A stretch of DNA of 64,000 nucleotides from positions 15,994,349 through 16,058,348 of the forward strand of contig OZ014412.1 in assembly GCA_963965975.1 (NCBI GenBank), written 5' to 3'. Of the stretch, positions 31,511 through 43,856 are shown piece after piece (positions within the stretch are counted from its first letter, which is position 1; each line of letters opens with the position of its first letter). Both the position numbers and the translations under genes were made by a program. Below the pieces are notes generated by a model. That model ran no database searches and had not been told where the DNA came from. It saw nothing but the letters and a program-made list of their open reading frames with translations. Source of the stretch: Xestospongia bergquistia (Eukaryota; Porifera; Demospongiae; Haplosclerida; Petrosiidae).

Positions 31511-33425
31511 CGTTTTGTCCAATGTTTTATGGTTATGAACTACAAACAGTTTGTTAGTTACTATTGTCCAATTTTTTCTTGTTGTTTCCTTCTTTTTCTT
31601 GGTCGAGAAAAGTCTAGTTTGTTTGGAATGTTTAGAATTAGCTGTGAGATTTATTGTAGGCCTGAAATTTTTTTTGTTTTTGGAATAACTATGTTTCAAT
31701 TCAAGTACTAAAATACCTGATTGGATATGTTCTAGTGTTGTTTTAGTTTGATATATTCTAGTGTTGTTTTAGTTTAACTATAACTAAAATGCTTTTGGTT
31801 AGGAGTTTTTTGGTTTTAGTTAACTAGCTATAACTGACTAAAATGAAATCTTAACTTCTCACAACTAACTATAACTAACTAAAACTGTTTGTAGTTCTTT
31901 AAATGACAAACTATAACTAACTTAAACTGTTTGTAGTTCTTCAATACTAATTATAACAAAGTAAATTATTTTCATGCCTGAACTAACTAAAGTAAATGAC
32001 TCATTTTCTAAGACCTTAGAAATGTTTACTGTTTAGAACATTTCTTTGAAAGTTACTGATGCAAATGTATTAACTCTAGCTAGCTTCTTTGACATTTCTG
32101 TAGCTTTAATTGATTTATTCACTCTGGGTACTGATTTCTTACTCTTTGAAATAGCTTCATTGCAAGCCCTACATTCGTTGAACTTTGATACCACTAATTG
32201 TAATGTATGTGGAAAACAAGATAAACGCTTGTAACTTTCATAGGAAAATGCAAGATCAAAATCAGTTTCTCTCTCTTCAAACTCTTCCTTTCCCGTCATC
32301 ACATCAACTTCATCAAAATACATTTTTGCTCGTCATCACCTTCATTTTCATCATTCTCAATCTCATGGTCAGATTGGTCACCACTACCTATACTTTTCAT
32401 TATCACTTGAGCTTTCAACAACAGAGCTTTCAATTTCTTCATTGAATGTCTACACATGTTTGTTGGAATGCTTTATTCGTGTTACTTCCATTGTCAGACA
32501 AAACTTTGCCAATGACTTCTTTTGGAACACCCCATTCTCTTATTATGTCACAAAAAATAGTTTATGCTGTATGAGAATCAAAAATATTTCTTACAGCTAA
32601 AGCTGTTTGTCTCCGATTCTTTGCAAAAGAATGTCATTCCTTTTTTAGTCCAGATATCACAACTGACGTGCTAAACTGATTTGCTGCCTGATGTTACTCT
32701 TCACTTTAGCTACAACTTCAAATATCTCCTCTCTAATTTTACTTCTTCCTGGTAAGGTGTAAAGAATTCTCTAAAAAGTTTTCAGGAAGGCTGTATGGAA
32801 CACTTGCTCATGTTAGTTTTGCATCACTAACTTTCAAAGAAATGTGCTAAACAGTAAACACTTCTAAGGTCTTAGAAAAGGAGTTATTTTATTTTTTTTA
32901 GTTATTTTAGTTAGTTGAGGTATGAAAATATGAAGTTTGAAGGCATGACATTTAACTAAAACTAATACACTTTTAGTTAGGATGTTTTTGGTTTTAGTTA
33001 ACTAACTATAACAAACTAAAATATAATCTTAATTTCTAAAAACCAACAATGGATAAACAGAAGAAAGCAAAGTCAAAAATGATAAACACATACATTCAAG
33101 TATGTTGGCAAGACGAAGACTATACTCATGATGTTCAGATACACTGCTGTACCTAGTACTCTGAAAGTATTCTGAATTATTTTTGTATGCATGACTGAGA
33201 ATTATATGGATGTTTAAGGACCGTGGCTACTTAGTGACGGTAGGTTCAAAATATCTAGGGTAAGATTACTATAACCGTTTTAAAGACTGACTTTTAATGA
33301 AAGTTACAGTGCCTTTTATACTGAAGCCATCCTTATCTTCACTTCCTATTGAAGACCTGAAATAAATTTCTGAATCAGCATTGTCTCGTTCTGACGAAGT
33401 TGTGTCTTAACTAAATGAGGGAATG
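31499..33425. repeat. 1.9-kb direct repeat, right copy
   Basis: This is the right copy of 26,523-28,450. Differences include a short deletion near 32,444 relative to the left copy. At its right end it continues into a gag-like fragment, where the left copy switches to minisatellite. Confidence 0.85.
32033..32766 (-). pseudogene. Decayed hAT transposase, right copy
   Basis: It has the same relic motifs as the left copy (FPHTLQLVV, DNGSN region, HTA region), with the same lesions where compared. It was therefore already inactive before the block was duplicated. Confidence 0.7.
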
Positions 33426-33550
33426 CTCTTGCAAATAGGGACTTCAGGGCATCAAGACAGTCGTCAATAGACTCTTTAGGTTTCTATACTCTCTCGTAAA
33501 AGAGAGTAGCCAGTACTGCCTCAATATGAATGGGTGTAAATCTTTCCAAC
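33350..33550 (-). pseudogene. Retrotransposon gag-like fragment
   Basis: The minus strand reads ERFTPIHIEAVLATLFYERV, a stop, then KPKESIDDCLDALKSLF, ARAFPHLVKTQ and ETMLIQKFISGL. This matches the general pattern of LTR-retrotransposon gag capsid domains (R....E....YF..L..L...AyP, ...Q.Fi.GL). A shorter version of its end is at 28,375-28,450. It differs from the Gmr1-like gag in this window. The element source is unknown. Confidence 0.45.
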
Positions 33551-34295
33551 AAAGCTAGCTTATTGTTTAAAGTGTCGTGAGTATTGTCTTCATCTCGCCA
33601 ACATACTTTAATGTTTGTGTTTATCATTTTTGACTTTGCTTTCTTCTGTTTATGTATTGTTTATTTTAGTTAGTTATAGTTATTTAGCTAAAACCAAAAA
33701 ACTCCTAACTGAAAGTATTTTATTTTAGTTAAACTAAAACAACACTAGAACATATCCAATCAGGTATTTCAGTACTTGAATTGAAACATAGTTATTCTGA
33801 AAACAATGAAAATTTCAGGCCTACAATAAATCTCACAGCTAATTCTCATCATTCCAAACAACCTAGATTTTTCTTGAGAAAGAAAAAGAAGGGAACAACA
33901 AGAAAACATTGGGCAAAGCTAACTGACTAAAACTGTAGTTCTTCAATAACTAACAATAACTAACTAAAACAGTTTCTTGTACTAATTACAGCAATATTGA
34001 GATGACAACATAACCTGTCAAAATTGTCAATAACAATGCAATTCACACCTCTAGTTTTGAGTTAGCATTTGTTTTTGTTTAATAATCTTGCCAATTATAG
34101 TTAGTATTTCTTCTTGTCTACCAATTCCTTTTTGGTTATATCTCCTCATCTTGTAGCATGGTATTGTATTGTATAGTGGTTTTCCATGATCCTTCTATAT
34201 ATAGCATGTTCTCGTTGTGCTTGATCTCTCTTCTCGTACACTTTGTTTGTTGGGAGTTACATACATCGATTTCTCCTTTACATCCTAACTCATTT

Positions 34296-34596
34296 TGTTT
34301 CACTGCATACATACGCTGCCTGTAACAGTCCATTTCTTGGCGTTTTGCTTACATTTTGTTTCACTGCATACATACGCTGCCTGTAACAGTCCATTTCTTG
34401 GCGTTTTGCTTACATTTTGTTTCACTGCATACATACGCTGCCTGTAACAGTCCATTTCTTGGCGTTTTGCTTACATTTTGTTTCACTGCATACATACGCT
34501 GCCTGTAACAGTCCATTTCTTGGCGTTTTGCTTACATTTTGTTTCACTGCATACATACGCTGCCTGTAACAGTCCATTTCTTGGCGTTTTGCATAT
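34296..34596. repeat. 61-bp tandem repeat, about five copies
   Basis: The word CATACATACGCTGCCTGTAA recurs every 61 bases (CGCTGC at 34,314, 34,375, 34,436 and onward), with nearly identical units. On the minus strand each unit contains CTGTTACAG followed 28 bases later by GTAAGC, so it looks like an acceptor and a donor. The intervening intron would be only 33 bases. Confidence 0.85.
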
Positions 34597-35280
34597 TAAT
34601 GTTTTTTTTTCAAGAAATGATTGATTCTTGCAGTTGTAACAATTGCAGACATCCACAAACCCCTCCATTCTTACATGCATGTATGCAAATGGGAAATGAC
34701 AGTACTAGTACACATCAACCACTTATTATTTTTTTATTTTATTTTTTCATTTTTCTCCTTTTTTATTTTTTATTTTTATATAGCATCATTGTTTCTCAAT
34801 ACTTCATTTTTTATTCATTTCCTTTTGTATTCTCCTTTTCTAAAATTTTTAGCATCATCATTTTTTCCTTTATTTATTTATTTAGCATCATTGTTTCTCA
34901 ATACTTCATTTTTTATACTTTTTTTTTAATTTTTAGCGTCCACTTTCCTTTTATTTTACTTTTTTAGCGTCATCTTCTTCCCTCATACTTTCTTTTTTTC
35001 ATTTTTTTTGATTTTGTGGTTGATGGTATTGTAATTATTGAGTGTCGAGTTGCTAAGGTATTAATAGAAGTTGCTTGAAGAGTGTCGATGATCTGCAAGG
35101 GTGACCTGACAGCTGTGTTTCTCCCCTTCCACTGATTAATTCAGAAGAAAGATAAAAACAGGTAAATGAAATGATTATTACTATTCCAAAACCATGTATA
35201 CACTTAATATTTCTCAAGACCATCAATTTTTTGCTTTATTTAGGTTCAGCATCATCAAAAGTGTGCGAGCATGATATTTT
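34597..35280. other. T-rich low-complexity region
   Basis: A short plus-strand frame begins MIDSCSCNNCRHPQ at 34,617, with a possible acceptor before it (TTTTTTTTTCAAG). It runs into T-rich sequence with repeated AGCATCATTGTTTCTCAATA words (34,720-34,990). No gene is supported. Confidence 0.45.
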
Positions 35281-35290
35281 CATTTCTCCT

Positions 35291-35478
35291 GCCATTCTCT
35301 CTGTTCCGCTCCCATTCTCTCTGTTCCGCTCCCATTCTCTCTGTTCTGCTCCCATTCTCTCTGTTCCGCTCCCATTCTCTCTGTTCCGCTCCCATTCTCT
35401 CTGTTCCGCTCCCATTCTCTCTGTTCCGCTCCCATTCTCTCTGTTCCGCTCCCATTCTCTCTGTTCCGCTCCCATTCT
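35291..35478. repeat. 20-bp tandem repeat, about nine copies
   Basis: The unit CCATTCTCTCTGTTCCGCTC repeats with one C/T variant near 35,347. Because 20 is not a multiple of three, all three frames cycle through it and give long open frames on both strands. These are artefacts of the repeat. Confidence 0.95.
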
Positions 35479-36159
35479 TTTCCCTATTCTTCTGTTGTTT
35501 GGTCCTGCTGGTCTCGTAATTCCTTATTCTCTTCATTGTTCCTACCAGTGTCCTCATTGTAAGTTTACTGTCTACATTTATTTGTGTTTAGTTTGTGCTA
35601 TGCTAAATACATCTGTAAGTAAACGTTAATATTAAATAAGTAATTTTAGGTCATTTGTGTTTTTTCATAAAATTACAAGTCTAAAACATAAAATGAGTGT
35701 TTCTGTCTGTTATATAGACTACAAGTACATTTATTGGAGTATTGCTTAATTTCAATATTAAATGTAGTTTTGTCTAAAATATCTTTATTAGTTCCAACGC
35801 TATAGTACTTTACAATGACACTTCATATTCAGCGTTGAAACCACTATATGTTTTATGTAATTAGTATTGTTTTTATGTTTTGTTTTCTTTACTGTTTCAT
35901 ACAAAATTTCTGCACAACTCTTATCCTCGAGAGTCAGATCATGCCTAACTAGTACTTTCAATTTAGTACAAATCTGCATGGAAACCTGTTATACAAACAT
36001 TTCTATATTCATACCAATAAATTTATGTTTATTCTAGATTGCCAGCCTCTGTGTTCCTGTACTACTTTAGCCGCTTCTTTTTTCTGTCCTTTCTAAATCT
36101 TCTATTTCCACCAACCCTCCACTCTGTTGTTTTCTTCTTAAATAAGGTATGTGTGTTAT
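35479..36159. other. No recognisable gene
   Basis: This is AT-rich sequence. A short CPHCK motif at about 35,553-35,567 is too little to support a zinc finger. Confidence 0.5.
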
Positions 36160-37000
36160 TGTGTAGTTGTAATTAGTATATGATTATAAAAGGGGCCCCT
36201 AATTAAAATTTCAAAATTATAAAAAAAAAATAAATAAAATTCCATATACCAAAAAAATTAAGTGTAAGTTTTTTCTTTTCTATACTTCTAAGGTCTTCTT
36301 TTACTTAGTTATTTAGTGTCTGTGTGTGTGGTGTAGTTGTAATTAGTGTATGATTATAAAAGGGGCCCCTAATTAAAATTTCAAAATTATAAAAAAAAAT
36401 AAATAAAATTCCATATACCAAAAAAATTAAGTGTAAGTTTTTTCTTTTCTATACTTCTAAGGTCTTTTTTTACTTAGTTATTTAGTGTCTGTGTGTGTGG
36501 TGTAGTTGTAATTAGTGTATGATTATAAAAGGGGCCCCTAATTAAAATTTTAAAATTATAAAAAAAATAAATAAAATCCCATATACCAAAAAAATTAAGT
36601 GTAAGTTTTTTCTTTTCTATACTTCTAAGGTCTTCTTTTACTTAGTTATTTAGTGTCTGTGTGTGTGGTGTAGTTGTAATTAGTGTATGATTATAAAAAG
36701 GGCCCCTAATTAAAATTTCAAAATTATAAAAAAAATAAATAAAATCCCATATACCAAAAAAATTAAGTGTAAGTTTTTTCTTTTCTATACTTCTAAGGTC
36801 TTCTTTTACTTAGTTATTTAGTGTCTGTGTGTGTGGTGTAGTTGTAATTAGTGTATGATTATAAAAAGGGCCCCTAATTAAAATTTCAAAATTATAAAAA
36901 AAAATAAATAAAATCCCATATACCAAAAAAATTAAGTGTAAGTTTTTTCTTTTCTATACTTCTTTTACTTAGTTATTTAGTGTCTGTGTGTGTGTGTGTG
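36160..37000. repeat. 169-bp tandem repeat with GGGGCCCC core, five copies
   Basis: GGGCCCC cores at 36,192, 36,362, 36,531, 36,700 and 36,868 are spaced 168-170 bases apart. Each is followed by TAATTAAAATTT and later by a TGTGTCTGTGTGTG stretch. Single related units occur at about 1,150 and 1,325, so the sequence is dispersed as well as tandem. Confidence 0.9.
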
Positions 37001-37144
37001 GTCCCTATAGTTTCATTTAAAAAATGTTGAATTTAAAATTATATTTGCGTTTAAAAAATCATTGTGTCCACAAATCACCAACCCCTGACAAAGGATGTGT
37101 GTCTGTGTGTGTTTGTGGCCCTATATTTTGCATTCAAAATTTTG

Positions 37145-37872
37145 CATTTAAAATTATACTTTCCATTTAGTTTTTTTAAATCCTATGAAAGGTCCCTGAG
37201 TCAGGGACCTTTCATAGGATTTAAAAAAATTATGTCCACAAATTGGATGTATGTGTGCGTCTGTGGCTCCTATGTTTTGCATTTAAAATCCTATGAAAGG
37301 TCCCTGAGTCAGGGACCTTTCATAGGATTTAAAAAAATTATGTCCACAAATTGGATGTATGTGTGCGTCTGTGGCTCCTATGTTTTGCATTTAAAATCCT
37401 ATGAAAGGTCCCTGAGTCAGGGACCTTTCATAGGATTTAAAAAAATTATGTCCACAAATTGGATGTATGTGTGCGTCTGTGGCTCCTATGTTTTGCATTT
37501 AAAATCCTATGAAAGGTCCCTGAGTCAGGGACCTTTCATAGGATTTAAAAAAATTATGTCCACAAATTGGATGTATGTGTGCGTCTGTGGCTCCTATGTT
37601 TTGCATTTAAAATCCTATGAAAGGTCCCTGAGTCAGGGACCTTTCATAGGATTTAAAAAATTATGTCCACAAATTGGATGTATGTGTGCGTCTGTGGCTC
37701 CTATGTTTTGCATTTAAAATCCTATGAAAGGTCCCTGAGTCAGGGACCTTTCATAGGATTTAAAAAAATTATGTCCACAAATTGGATGTATGTGTGCGTC
37801 TGTGGCTCCTATGTTTTGCATTTAAAATCCTATGAAAGGTCCCTGAGTCAGGGACCTTTCATAGGATTTAAA
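37145..37872. repeat. 108-bp tandem array of perfect 45-bp palindromes
   Basis: Seven palindromes centre on the G at 37,200, 37,308, 37,416, 37,524, 37,632, 37,739 and 37,847. Each has 22-base arms (AAATCCTATGAAAGGTCCCT plus GA, then its complement) around one base, and the first has longer arms. The 63-base spacer contains TTATGTCCACAAATTGGATG and TTTTGCATTT. Period 108 is divisible by three, which gives an artificial frame of more than 200 codons. Confidence 0.95.
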
Positions 37873-37874
37873 GA

Positions 37875-38351
37875 ATTTTGTGTCCAACAAAGGAGAAATC
37901 GGAGACAGTGGAGTTGCTTAACCAAGCCTTGTCTTCTTTCGTCTTGTTCCTTCTTCATTTGGATGTTTAACTGTTCACTTATAGGTGCAATCTGATTTGC
38001 CACTTCAGAATATTGTCTTCATGAGCATTACTACAGCAAGCACTGTCTTGAAATGTTTCTAAAGCTTTTCTCCAATTGTTAAAACACATCTTTGAGAATG
38101 TTGACCCTGCTTTAGAACTGAATGTCTACAATCCTACTATAGAAGCAAAATGCATTCTTCCTACTTGTGCACAGAGTTAACCAAGGGTAAGTCTTATACC
38201 ACTTCTTCACAAAATATCTTCCATTGTTAACCATGCCTGAAAGTATAACTTTATTTGTAGGTTGATAGGCTTTTGTCTTGTCTATACAGCATGAAGAAAA
38301 GCACTCTGACATTGTCTTGGCCTGACGAGGATCAAGGCTGATCACAATCAT
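37875..38351 (-). pseudogene. TTF-type zinc-finger (hAT/ZMYM-like) relic
   Basis: The open frame 38,351-38,112 on the minus strand reads GRYFVKKWYKTYPWLTLC and RKNAFCFYSRIV. This is the R.F...W...ypWL......aFCf.C pattern of TTF-type zinc fingers that open many hAT-derived proteins. Below it, in broken frames, come NNWRKALETFQDSACCSNAH and NIQMKKEQDERRQGLVKQL, which match the next conserved parts. One zinc ligand position reads Ser, and several stops intervene. The catalytic region is absent. Confidence 0.6.
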
Positions 38352-40013
38352 GACTAACAGTACTAACTTGTGTCCTATGTGCTTAAAAGTGCTTATAAAG
38401 TATTTTAAAGCACTGATGCTATAAAGTGCTTAAGCACAAGCACAAGTGTAAATGCTTATACATAATATATGCTTGCCAAAAATTGTGCTTAAAGTGCTTT
38501 GAAGCACAAGCGCTCAAGTGCTTGCCCAATGTCTGTCCCTGACAGGATTTGAAAAAATATTTGAATATATTTTACTAATTAAAATATTTATTAATTAATC
38601 ATTGGTTCTTTCATTTGTTGTTTATCATTGTCTTTACTTTATTTTGTTGTGGGTGCTGTAAAAGAACAGCATTTAGTTGCTGATACAGCCCACCTGGAAA
38701 AATCAACAGTTCACTAAAATTTTATTAACTTGATTAATACTTCAACTTCTTGTACAGAATCAACTGCTGGATGTGAATGCAAAGACCTTTAGAAAATCAT
38801 GTTGTGTATACTCCATCTAACAAGATTCAAAAAGTGTGTTGCAGATTCAATCAACGCTATAGCACTCATTGTTGTTGTGGTCCATTTTGAGCTAAATAAT
38901 GTAAATTCACTTGATCATTAATTAATTAGATCAAATGAAAAAGAAAATTCGATCAAAATGTTTTTATGCTGCTTGTGTTATTAAAAACTAATTAAAAACT
39001 AGAATAATTTGCCCACATAAGCCAACAAAACTTGCTATGGCATTAAAATTTCTGATCATACCAAAAACAAGTCACCATCATCACAAGAGATATAAAAAAT
39101 ACAGTCCAAAACTTAATTGACTTTATCAGTCTAGTGGACAATTCTTTTTCAAAGATTTATAACACACATGAAATATATCATTGAAATTTTATCTATCTAT
39201 AGAAATATTCAAATCTACAAACTATTATTCTTTTTATGAGAAAAGTGAAGGTGCAAAACATGTTTGTGTTTCCTGCATGGAAAAGGTTAATAATTAAAAA
39301 GTTAAGATCTGATCAACTCGGACGATAAGCCTTACGTGCTTTCAGGCTCTGTCAGTTTACTGATAAATGACTAACTGCAGTGGATAGGTACTCCACTAAA
39401 AGTGAAAGTTTGAATACAAAATCCTCCTCTTTTGACTTCTTTGCCAAGTATAGAATGCTGTATTTCAAGATGTATTTGAATTTCCAGTATGCAAATGTCA
39501 GCTCTAACTGCAGTGCTATAAAATACTCATTAAGTCACGAAGAGAGAGATCTCTATTATCTCTTTTAGAACATTGTAAGTATGCAGTACACAATCTGAAT
39601 CCACTGTATATGCAGGAATTCTTAAAATACACTCAGGAAGTCACATAAAAAAATAGCAACATATATATAAGAACTAATTTTCTGAAAAAGCCCCTGTAAT
39701 TATAATGGAGCTATCTGTAATTATAATGGAGCTATCATATGGAACTCACAACTTTTAACTTTATTGTTGTGGGTGCTGTGGAATAACAGCATTTAGTTGC
39801 TGATACAGCAGCCCACTTGGAAAAAATATTACTTCGTGTACACGATCAACAATTTGATCACTGGATGTGAATGCAAAGTCTAGCCGTTGAAAATCTCAGT
39901 TGTGTATATACTCCTGTACTCCTGCACTCCATCTAACAAAGTGTATTGTAGATTCCTCAAAAGCCAAAAAGCAAGAGAGAACCGCTTGCAACACTCAGTC
40001 AATGGTTATTGCT
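38352..40013. repeat. Mosaic of diverged A- and B-type repeats
   Basis: 38,380-38,960 resembles the 586-bp repeat at 1,411-2,582 (GTGCTTATAAAG, TGTCTGTCCCTGACAGG, AGAACAGCATTTAGTTG). 39,050-39,320 resembles 846-1,110, and 39,765-40,013 again resembles the B type. A short frame at 39,380-39,568 has no family match. The block leads directly into the second 40-kb copy. Confidence 0.7.
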
Positions 40014-40172
40014 TTCATTATTGTTCTTTGAGCTAAAATTAAATGAATTTCTTCAAATTCACTTAAACTTTCACTGGACAATCATTTCATCTGATGAGAA
40101 GAAAATGAAAATGTTTCTATGGTGCTTGTGTTAAAAACAATTAAAGACTACAATAATTTGCCCACATAAGCC

Positions 40173-43100
40173 TGCCAAACTTGAATGCTTTGCCATTGCA
40201 CAAATACAAAATATTCCATGTATTCTGGGATTTTTTCATTTTGAGTTCATACGAGTGCATAAGGTGTGTGCACTCGTCAATATTAAAAAATACAAAAGTT
40301 TACTGTTACAATGTCTCTGTATTGCTATCCTGAACTGACTCGGGGATTACCAGATCATAGGTCGACCCACAAGCTATTGCACTGGCTAATAAAATATCCA
40401 TGCAGTTAGACATGAGTCAGCAAATAGAAAGAGAGCCTTATATAGCTCAGAGCTTTGTAGTAGTTTACATATAGTGATACTGCTCTGCTTTTCAAGAAAG
40501 TTAAAGACATCAAATAAGTACAAGTACTGAAATATGGAAGAGAACTGTAGTAAAGATGACAATCTAGATTAAGTATCGACATTCATCATGGAAGATTATA
40601 AATTTGTACACCACTTCCAAATGTGAAAAATTGCTTACACAAGTAATTAAAAAAAAAGAAATATTTTATAATCACAAACAATCCCAGTATACAGTATGTA
40701 ATTACTTCAAAATGAACTGACGACATATAGGGTATTGTCATAATTACCACACCCTCGAACGATGGCCCATTTCTGATTATAATAAAAATTGTAAACTCAA
40801 CATTCAGCATACTACCACATGGGATTGACCCTCTCAAAGTCTGTATGATCTAAGATTTCTAATCATACCAAAAACAAGTCACCATCATCTCAGAGATATA
40901 AAAAAATACAATCCAAAACTTAATGATTTTATCTCGTCTAATGGACAATTCACTTTTGAAAGATTCATAACACACATGGAATATATCATTGAAATTTCAT
41001 CTATAAATTTATAGAACTATTCAAATCTCGAAACTATTTTTCTTTTATGAGAAAAATGAAGGTGGAAAGCATGTTTGTGTTTCCTGCATGGAAAAGGTTA
41101 ATAATTAAAAAGTCAAGATCTGATCAACTCAGATGTAGTTGCAATTACTATATTATTGTGAAAGGGGCCCCTAATTAAAATTTCAAAAGCATAAAAAATT
41201 TTAAAAAATAAAATTCTATGTACAAAAAAATTAAATGTAATTTTTTTCTTTTCTATATTTCTTAGGTCTTGTAGTTAGTGTGTGTCTGTGTGTGTGTCTG
41301 TGTGTAGTGTAGTTGTAATTAGTATATGATTGTGAAAGGGGCCCCTAATTAAAATTTCAAAATATAAAAAGTTTAAAAAAATTAGACCATTCAGCTCCCC
41401 TTCCTATCATTAATATATGTGCTAAGTACATTTACTAGCAGCCTATTTGTTAAAAGTGCTTATAAAGTACTTTAAAGCACTAAACCTATAATGTGATTAA
41501 GCACAGGCATAAATGCTTATACATAACAAATGCTTGTAAGCACATCCAAGCACTCCAAAAAATGTGCTTAAGCACAAGCACTCAAGTGCTTTCCCCATGT
41601 CTGTCCCTGACAGAATTTGAAAAAAATATGTGAATACATTTTATACTGTAAAAGAACAGCATTTAGTTGGTGATACAGCCCACCAGGAAAACTTAAAACT
41701 CAAGGTGTTCACTCAACTTACTCAAGTTTTATTAACTTGATTAATAGTTGAACTTCTACTGCTGGATGTAAATGCAAAGAGCTGTTGAAAATCATGTTGT
41801 GTATACTCCATCTAACAAGATTCAAAAAGTGTACTGCAAATTCAATCAATGCTATAGCACTCATTATCATCGTGGTCCTTTTTGAGCTAAAATTATGTAA
41901 ATTCACTGAAACTTGATTAAATTAATGACATCAAATGAAAAAAAAAATTCGATCAAATGTTTTTATGGTGTTTGTGTTATTAAAAATTAGAATAATTTGC
42001 CCACGTAAGTCCACAATTTACTTGCAGCCTATTTGTTAAAAGTGCTTATAAAGTACTTTAAAGCACTAAACCTATAATGTGATTAAGCACAAGCATAAAT
42101 GCTTATACGTAACAAATGCTTGTAAGCACCTCCAAGTACTCCAAAAAATGTGCTTAAGCACAAGCACTCAAGTGCTTTCCCCATGTCTGTCCCTGACAGA
42201 ATTTGAAAAAAATATGTGAATACATTTTATGCTGTAAAAGAACAGCATTTAGTTGGTGATACTGCCCACCCGGAAAACTTAAAACTCAAGGTGTTCACTC
42301 AACTTACTCAAGTTTTATTAACTTGATTAATAGTTGAACTTCTACTGCTGGATGTAAATGCAAAGAGCTGTTGAAAATCATGTTGTGTATACTCCATCTA
42401 ACAAGATTCAAACAGTGTACTGCAAATTCAATCAATGCTATAGCACTCATTATCATCGTGGTCCTTTTTGAGCTAAAATTATGTAAATTCACTGAAACTT
42501 GATTACATCAAAATAATGACATCAAATGAAAAAGAAAATTTCGATCAAAATGTTTTTATGGTGTTTGTGTTACTAAAAATTAGAATAATTTGCCCACGTA
42601 AGTCCACAATACTTGCTATGGTATGAAAATTTTACATGTAAAAATATTTCATTTCAATTAAACAAGAAACATTATCGAATGTTTTGCCATTGCACAAATA
42701 TAAAATACTACATGTATTCTGTGATTTTTTTCATTTTGAGTTCATACGAGTGCATAAGGTATTTAAAAAAAATACAAATGTTTACTGTAACAATGTCTCT
42801 ATATTGCTACCCTGAACTGACTCAGGAATTACCAGATCATATGTCGACCCATAAGCTATTGCACTGGCTAATAGAGTATCCAGTTAGGCAGCAAATAAGA
42901 GAGCCTTATATAGCTCAGAGCTTTGTGGTAGTTTACATATAGTGATACTGCTCCGCTTTACAAGAAAGTTAAAGACATCAAATAAGTACAAGTACTGAAA
43001 TATGGAAGAGAACTGTAGTGAAGATGACTAGATCAAGTATCGACATTCATCATTGAAGATTATAAATTTGTACACCCCTTCCAAATATGAAAAATTGCTT

Positions 43101-43383
43101 ACACGAGTAATTAAAAAAAAGAAATATTTTATAATCACAAACAATCCCAGTATACAGTATGTAATTGCTTCAAAGTGAACTGACGACATATAGGGTGTTG
43201 TCATAATTACCACACCCTCGAACGGTGGCCCATTTCTGATTATAATAAAAATTATAAACTCAACATTCAGCATACTACCACATGGGATTGACCCTCTCAA
43301 AGTCTGCATGATCTAGGCTTTCTAATCATACCAAAAAGAAGTCACCATCATCTCAGAGATATAAAAAAATACAATCCAAAACT
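40173..43383. repeat. Second-copy A-B-B-A repeat block
   Basis: This is the counterpart of 160-3,370: repeat A, a 586-bp tandem pair at about 41,424-42,595, and a second A. No differences from the first copy were seen. Confidence 0.75.
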
Positions 43384-43856
43384 TAATTTTATCTCATCTA
43401 ATGGAAAGCATTGTGATAAGACCTTTCAACACAATCCAGTCTATCAAGACACGTTAAAGCTGTTCATGAGGTAGACAGTGGCTCAGTCTTTGATATGATC
43501 ATATTATGTACTAACTGCACTATATATGATGCATGACAAAATAATTTTGATGGGTCAGCTAAGTAGGGAAGGATGAGGTGACACACAGTGAATTTTCAGT
43601 ATCTTTTTTTTTTTACCGCATGGTGTACAGAAACACCTGCCAGCAAACTTGGACTGGAACTAGAACTCAGTAAATTTCTAAGTCAGTGACTTAAGAATTT
43701 CATCTATCATTTTCATATTCATTAGATTTCTGAATCGAAAGGATCTGATATCTCACCTAAATAGTTCTCATAATAAGAATATTGTGTTGGAAGAGCATAA
43801 TTTTGAAAGTTTTTCTCTATTTCTTGATTGGAAACTTGCTGAAGAGGAAAAAAGAT

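Larger units (their letters stand above)
25770..34102. mobile_element. 8.3-kb composite element with long inverted repeats
   Basis: The outer arms 25,770-25,835 and 34,037-34,102 are inverted copies (AACTATA, then AAGATTATTAAACAAAAA and CTAACTCAAAACTAGAG). More inverted homology follows inward: about 26,148-26,225 against 33,970-34,030 and about 26,575-26,860 against 33,665-33,950. The left arm has an extra insertion of about 300 bp. Inside are two direct copies of a block of about 1.9 kb with hAT transposase relics, a minisatellite between them and a gag-like fragment. The left arm begins 7 bases after the stop codon of the upstream gene. No clear target-site duplication was found. Confidence 0.65.

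Noticed and set aside
26523..33425. The 1.9-kb direct repeats as LTRs of one large retrotransposon
   Set aside because: There are no TG...CA ends, primer-binding site or pol between them. The interior is minisatellite and the repeats contain hAT relics.
35171..35629. Overlapping long frames on both strands across 35,171-35,629
   Set aside because: They come from a 20-bp tandem repeat read in several frames. The translated peptides are pure repeat.
37064..37995. Open frame of more than 200 codons on the plus strand with repeated YVCVCGSYVLHLKSYERSLS
   Set aside because: It is created by the 108-bp palindromic tandem repeat, whose period is divisible by three. It has no start context, splice structure or domain.
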